Below are positions 58,998-64,000 of a stretch of 64,000 bases of DNA, piece after piece. Source of the DNA: Stropharia rugosoannulata. Lineage: Eukaryota > Basidiomycota > Agaricomycetes > Agaricales > Strophariaceae. The notes under the pieces were generated by a model. It saw only the letters and a program-made list of their open reading frames with translations. It made no database searches and was not told the origin of the DNA. The position numbers and the translations under genes were made by a program. Position 1 is the first letter of the stretch. The number at the start of each line of letters is the position of its first letter. The stretch is taken from positions 372,001-436,000 of the forward strand of contig JANCIK010000010.1 in assembly GCA_028532985.1 (NCBI GenBank), in the 5' to 3' direction.

Positions 58998-60529
58998 CAA
59001 CTCTCGGTTATCAACCGGCGTAGGTACAGTGCATCGTATGACTCGAGCAATGTATGACTCTGCCGTCGAACATCGACACCTTAGGTCCCTTCTTTCTTCA
59101 AGGGGGTGTGTACTACACATCTCGGAGCCTCACCTGGGAAAACAGAGGGTGTGGCACGATATACGACTGCGTATGAAGCTTGAAGCTTGAAGTATTACCA
59201 CACATCTATGTATGTATATATCTGTAATGGTGTGCTTCTGTATGTGAGCTTGATCTGTCCCCACAGTTTGGTGTAAGTATGGCACGCTTCTTGTATGCCA
59301 CGGTTTATACTACTAGCTGTCACATGTCACCGTTTACGGCAAGGCTCGAACTCGAAGTGTATTACCAGACATATATTTTTGTTCCTTCTTCTTCTGCAGT
59401 ATAGTACGCTTGACCAAATCGGCATTTCGGAGGTAGATGGAGGGCTCTTTTTGAACGACTGGATCAGAATAGGCTTTACTTATAATAGCTGAGAATAGGG
59501 GTTACTTATAACAGTACCAGCCCGTATTCACAGAACATATACAGATAGATACCTTCGCTCGTGGGCTACAATCGATGAAACTCCCTATGTTGCTACGAAG
59601 AAACGGTATATCGTATCACTATCTCCGGAGGAAAGAGATACAGTTTCTGTCGGCACATCCATATCATTATGTTGACGGAGTAGTTGATTATGGTGGTGGA
59701 GAGCACTTACTAGTCGAACTGCTGAGAACTTGTTGTATGGCATTTGAAAGACTGTAGGTCCGCGCACTGAAATCGAGTGTACTTGACTACACGAGGGTAC
59801 GGTGAATGGCTACATATATCGATTAGTACACATACTACTTACCTTTGCATCTATATGACGGTTTTAATTACTAGTACTCCCAAATACGGATTAATCTGCG
59901 CCGGTCTCGACCTCAGCCTTGACAGTGGGCGCCGGGAAAATAACGTTATGGGACCGTAATTAACTGGACAATTCAGATGTGCTGAGATCATAAACCAGCC
60001 CATATGACTTGTGTTTGTGACTATCAGTCTTACGGTATGTATACCTGATACACCCTTTGTCAGAACGAGAGCGTTATTAAAGATGATATGTACTATCTGC
60101 ACCTGCACCTAGACAAACATCTCATAACTGGGCACCTGCCGTTGCCGCTAATCGCGGTGTACTAGGCGAGGATGGGTGTACGGCATGAGTACGTACGTAC
60201 GTAGCTCCTTTTCCTTCGGACCTGTAGTCTACTTACTTGCAAGTCTACGAGAAAGGAGCAATACTGCGTAGCGTCCTTTTAGACAAAGTACATTGTGCAA
60301 AGGGACATTCGTGGGTAGGAACGAGTTAAATTCAAAGGTCACGTACAAATAGCTATTTGCGCAGTTTTGGCGAGAGAAGGTGGCGTGTTATTCTATCACA
60401 CCCCGCTTTCGCACGCCGATGCGTTACGACATGAAGGTGGTACGTACATACGTACTGTACGCGCGTAAGAGATGACGATGGTAATTACGGTGAGGTATCT
60501 ATCTATTCACCCCGCGAGTCCGAGGTTGT

Positions 60530-60605
60530 CAGGTGACCTGAAACTACAATAAAAACTTCAATATAGGAGTTTCAGTCAAGGCTTACGAAAATTTCAGGTC
60601 ACCTG
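60530..60605. repeat. hairpin-forming inverted repeat inside the Helitron-like element
   Basis: CAGGTGACCTGAAA (60530-60543) is inverted at 60592-60605 (TTTCAGGTCACCTG). Confidence 0.8.
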
Positions 60606-60648
60606 TAAACCTCAGGTTCCTGGGGTGATTATAATAAAATTCAGTATA

Positions 60649-61280
60649 CTCGTGGTCACAAAAAGTAACGGTCACATACCATTTTTCCACGGGTTGACCT
60701 CCTCCTACTTCCGACATTTTACAAGTATATTTCATTTTAACATCAATTTCGAGCCATAAAAACTTGTAATTAAATAGATTAATCTAATCTCTACATAGAA
60801 CAAAAATTAAAATTGTGTATGACTATTTTTTGCTTCCAAAACAGCCTGCACACGCTGAGGCATTTGTAGAATGTACTTGTTGATCCTTTTGATTGGTAAT
60901 TCTTCCCATGTGGCTTGGACTGCGTGTTTGAGTGCATTAACTGAGTTTACCGAAGGTTGAGAGAAAAAAATAGCCTTGAAGTCATGCCAAACTGGCTTAA
61001 TTGGCATTTAAATTGAGTTTACTTTGCAATAATCTTCCTTGCAGTTACAATTGGAATGTTTGTTGCTTCAGCTGCGGGTTTTGCTGTTTAGTTGACCAAA
61101 ACACGTCTGATTAATTGGTTCTTTTTGGGAGTATCATGCTCAATATGTATAGTAATTACAGAGGACATTTTGTAGTATAGGAGTATGTAGTTGTAGAGAT
61201 ACGAAGTGGATTGTGCGTCGTGAATCCGAGTGAAAACGCAATGATGAAATCATGTGACCGTTACTTTTTGTGACCACGAG
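60649..61280. mobile_element. Tc1/mariner-type deletion derivative nested in the Helitron-like element
   Basis: Perfect 29-bp inverted repeats (60649-60677 and 61252-61280, starting CTCGTGGTCACAAAAAGTAA), flanked by TA at 60647-60648 and 61281-61282. Length 632 bp. Confidence 0.92.
60807..61007 (-). pseudogene. Tc1-type transposase C-terminal remnant
   Basis: Reads MPIKPVWHDFKAIFF, then NSVNALKHAVQATWEELPIKRINKYILQMPQRVQAVLEAKNSHT and a stop. This corresponds to the C-terminal end of Tc1-family transposases (the N-P-I-E-x-V-W region, with I/K in place of the catalytic-context Glu). The catalytic core is absent. Confidence 0.85.
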
Positions 61281-62714
61281 TAAAGAGACAAAGAACGCCT
61301 ATGATTGGCTAGACAAATCTGAAATCCGATTGGCTTGCAAAGCATCTTGCATCAACCAAGTCACTGCGTCCGGGTGGCGTGGAAAAGCATCTCCTGCAAG
61401 TACGACGGTAGAGCGGATGCTCTTAATTTAACAAGGCTTTCCAGTATGCTTGACAGATCAGGAAATTTTGATTAGATATCTTGCCCGAGTTGCAAACAGC
61501 TTCAAAGTGGTTGAAGCCTACGATGCATCAGTACAAAGATGCATCAACCCTCAAAAATCATGCCTTGATTACGTCTATTCAATTTCAAGCTTCAAAGATG
61601 ATCAAATAACCATTTTAATATTGCAAGCATTTGAATTTTGGATAGTATGCCTTCACGCAGCTCACAAGAAAATGCTAACACACCTGGGGGTCAGCTTACA
61701 TATGACAGCAATATAATAGGACTCGGATGTAAGGCTATTACTAGGAGTTACTTGACCGGGGACATAGTTGAGTTTGACTACTGCATGCACTTAGTTACCC
61801 CGTGCGCAGCACGGGTGAATGTCTAGTCTAACATAAACCGTTGTAAGTACATAATTGTTATAAGTGCATGTGTACGTGAGGTGACTATCAGTGTAGAACG
61901 GACTTGCATACCAGAATAAGTGCGCTATGTAAAAAAAAAATTGCACAGGACTGTGCGTACCATGCGTGGTAATTTTGCCGTCCATCATAAGTGTTGGCAG
62001 ATGGGGTTTAATACTACCGAGGAGCGAGCGTCGTGATTACACAATTGACAGGACAGTTTATGTACACCGAGCGGCCCATATGTGTGTTCTCGAGGTGGTG
62101 GCATCGAAAGGCACATAAAACCACTTGAAACGAATACATACATAGCCAAGGGAGACGACAAACAAACGGATCAGCAGATGATCGATGAGTCAGTGTCCTT
62201 GTACTATGATAACCGGATGGAGATAAGTTGGGATGGTAATTAGTGAATGATTACATGTTTAATGACACCGAGGACGACACAAACCCATCAGACTTCAGGC
62301 GCAAGAAAGGAAGGAACGACACACGGTGGCAAAAGTGCGAGGCTGGCGACTCAATTGCACAGCGCAATAGATATCCATCGATAACGGGAGTTGTACGGGG
62401 GATACATAGCGGGCGTGAGAGCAGGCTATACGTATGTCGTAACCCAAATAGAAGTGTTAACATGGGGATAGCGAAAATAGAATTGCTTTCACGGTCGCAC
62501 GCTACTGCATTTTTGATGCTGGCATACACAAACGCTGCGAAGGTAAACCCCATGCGGAAAGTGAATTAGTTAGCGCAGGGGTGTGTGAAAGTGAAGTAGT
62601 TATGGACGGGTCACGGTTGACACGGCTCTGTTCTCGCATCCCATCTATCTCCCGCCTCGTCCGCCGTCGTATTCCTATTCCTGTTTCTGCGCCCCGCCCT
62701 CGGACGCCTGGGCT

Positions 62715-64000
62715 ATGTCCTTCCACCTATTTCCCGCCGTGCCGCACCTGCACGAACCTCCCTCTCCCCCGCCCCCTCCGGCCCCGAAGCGCGCTCGAAA
62801 GGGCACCCACCCTATTACTACTACACCCACGGCTGCACAAGCATCCGCACCCACATCTACCTCCACCCCCTCATCCACTTTCCGATCTGCCCAGCAGACA
62901 CGCACACCCGCGGAAGCCGGCCCAGTGCCGCAGCGCACTTCGATGTCGATGGCGCTCTCAGCGCTGGTGCACGACGAGAACGTGCACGTGTCGCCGCTGG
63001 GCAGAGGAGGCGCGGGCATAGGCGCGGAGGCCGAGCCGGCCGGTGATTTTTTCGCCGGCATGGCTGGGTCTCCCACGCACACGCCCACTCCTGCTAAAAC
63101 CACCCCTTTACGGGCCGCCAGCCGCGCAAGTTCGCTTTCTGCGTTCGACGATCATGTCCCTCCGTCCCCGTACCCGAACGTCCTCATGGGCCCGCCTCTG
63201 TCCCGCCGACCCAGTACACGGCAGGGCGGGGTGGACAACCAGCACGCACTCATGACGCTGTCGCCGTCGACGCCTCGTGCGCGTGCAGGTTCAAGCTCCT
63301 CGTCAGTGACCCCGTCACGTAACAATCCTCCCCCACACCCGTCCCCGGCTCCGTCTTTATCGCCTTACGCCCGCGTGCAGGCGCCACCGAGCCCGCCTGA
63401 CGCGCAGCTGCAGCCCATCCCGGACCCGCCGTGGGTCGTTGCTGAGCGCGAGCGCACCCGCGCTCGTGAATCCGCCGCGCAGCATGCCCATGCCCATGCC
63501 GTCCCTGCCCCAGTCACCACGAGTCGGAACGTCAGCGCGGCGGACAGCGTCGTCGCCCGTACCGCACTTTTCCGTGCGCGTGCTGACCGGGACCGTGAAC
63601 GACCGCTCGGATTCGGACAAGGACAAATGGGGTATCAGGGCACTAACACTTCGCTGCCGAATACTACACTCCATTCATATCCACATCCACTGCTTTATGG
63701 GGCTGCACCAGGTCATCTGCCACCAATCTCTGTTCCACCATATACACACATCCCACCCACTCCTGGCTTGAGCACCCCAACACCAGGACCAACACCAGGA
63801 CCAGGACCAAACCCCAGCGCGCATACCCAGGTACGCCCTTTTACTGACATCGATATGCGCCCTGAATGTATGCGCTAACGTAATCCAAACCCCACAGCAA
63901 CGGCACGCCTATGCAACATCATCCCAGGTGCGCATATATGCATACTAACTAACGTTACTTGGTACTTACGCGATTTGTATTGACGTGGATGTCATCCTGT
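62715..64000 (+). CDS. Copy C of the low-complexity host gene, 5' part, runs off the window
   Basis: Exon 1 62715-63830 (372 codons, MSFHLFPAVPHLHEPPSPPPPP...), intron, 30-nt exon 63898-63927 (QRHAYATSSQ), then a GTGCGC donor; the next exon lies past the window. The structure equals copy A, and the protein differs mainly by small indels in Ser/Pro-rich stretches. No stops or frameshifts are seen. With copies A and B broken, this may be the functional gene. Function unknown: it is disordered throughout the visible part. Confidence 0.75.

Larger units (their letters stand above)
60498..61826 (+). mobile_element. Helitron-like non-autonomous element (1329 bp) with known empty site
   Basis: Starts with TC (TCTATCTATTCACCCCGCG) after host A and ends in CTAG before host T. 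A 7-bp-stem hairpin CCCGTGCGCAGCACGGG (61799-61815) lies 11 nt from the 3' end. There is no target duplication. The left arm of the duplication has the uninterrupted site GGTATCTAAC between 45556 and 45557. These are the Helitron hallmarks. No Rep/helicase is present, so it is non-autonomous. ATTCACCC near the 5' end also pairs with GGGTGAAT near the 3' end. The segment 61283-61780 is unique, possibly captured sequence with an ORF at 61450-61716 of unknown origin. Confidence 0.85.
58998..64000 (-). repeat. right arm of large inverted segmental duplication (continues past the window)
   Basis: Inverted match to 43432-47071. It is longer by about 1.33 kb, accounted for by the insertion at 60498-61826. 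It carries copy C at 62715. Between 58998 and 60497, and between 61827 and 62714, no supported gene is seen. Confidence 0.9.

Overview
The window reads as nuclear DNA of a mushroom-forming basidiomycete (Agaricomycetes). Genes are densely split by introns of about 50-80 nt with GT...AG ends. One HET-domain gene is present, proteins are rich in disordered low-complexity sequence, and KDZ-type, Tc1/mariner-like and Helitron-like mobile DNA is found. All assignments come from reading the sequence; no database search was run.

Left block, 1-22 kb, is mostly ordinary chromosome: a YMC020W-like alpha/beta hydrolase ending in Ser-Lys-Leu (1-4595, +, 5' end outside the window), a secreted BBE-type FAD oxidase (5173-7202, -), a HET-domain gene broken by one in-frame TGA (9107-~11200, -), a conserved fungal protein of unknown function (12460-13880, -), a 754-bp Tc1/mariner-type deletion derivative (14156-14909), the coenzyme Q kinase COQ8 (15207-17994, +), a basic nuclear-looking ORF (18114-18857, -) and a disordered protein P1 (20312-21598, -).

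Central block, 22.7-44.7 kb, is the most striking part. A very large low-complexity host gene (copy A, minus strand) appears to be split by a ~14.9-kb DNA transposon. Its two halves (44718-40171 and 25222-22675) abut inverted 18-bp motifs and a shared 9-bp direct repeat. The transposon encodes a KDZ transposase with an N-terminal SWIM-like zinc motif, a cysteine cluster and a C-terminal catalytic region, plus five other genes. Tandem arrays of palindromes (GTGGTAGAAT-type) lie about 300-400 bp inside each end, and a third, related array (GTGGGAGAATTCTCCCAC) lies in the middle. Genes left of centre read rightward and genes right of centre read leftward.

Right block, 43.4-64 kb, is built from segmental duplications. 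Positions 43432-47071 (5' part of copy A plus upstream DNA) are repeated in inverted orientation at 58998-64000, where copy C starts and runs off the window. Between the arms lie a decayed copy B of the same gene (47080-49045), a decayed copy P2 of gene P1 (49375-51785), three clusters of a GTCCGTGC minisatellite, and one apparently intact small gene (55921-56810). The right arm carries a 1329-bp Helitron-like insertion with a nested Tc1-type element. The left arm preserves the matching empty site.

No rRNA, tRNA or CRISPR array was recognised. Most exon boundaries were set by reading frame plus GT/AG. Models stated to sum to a multiple of three are the firmest.
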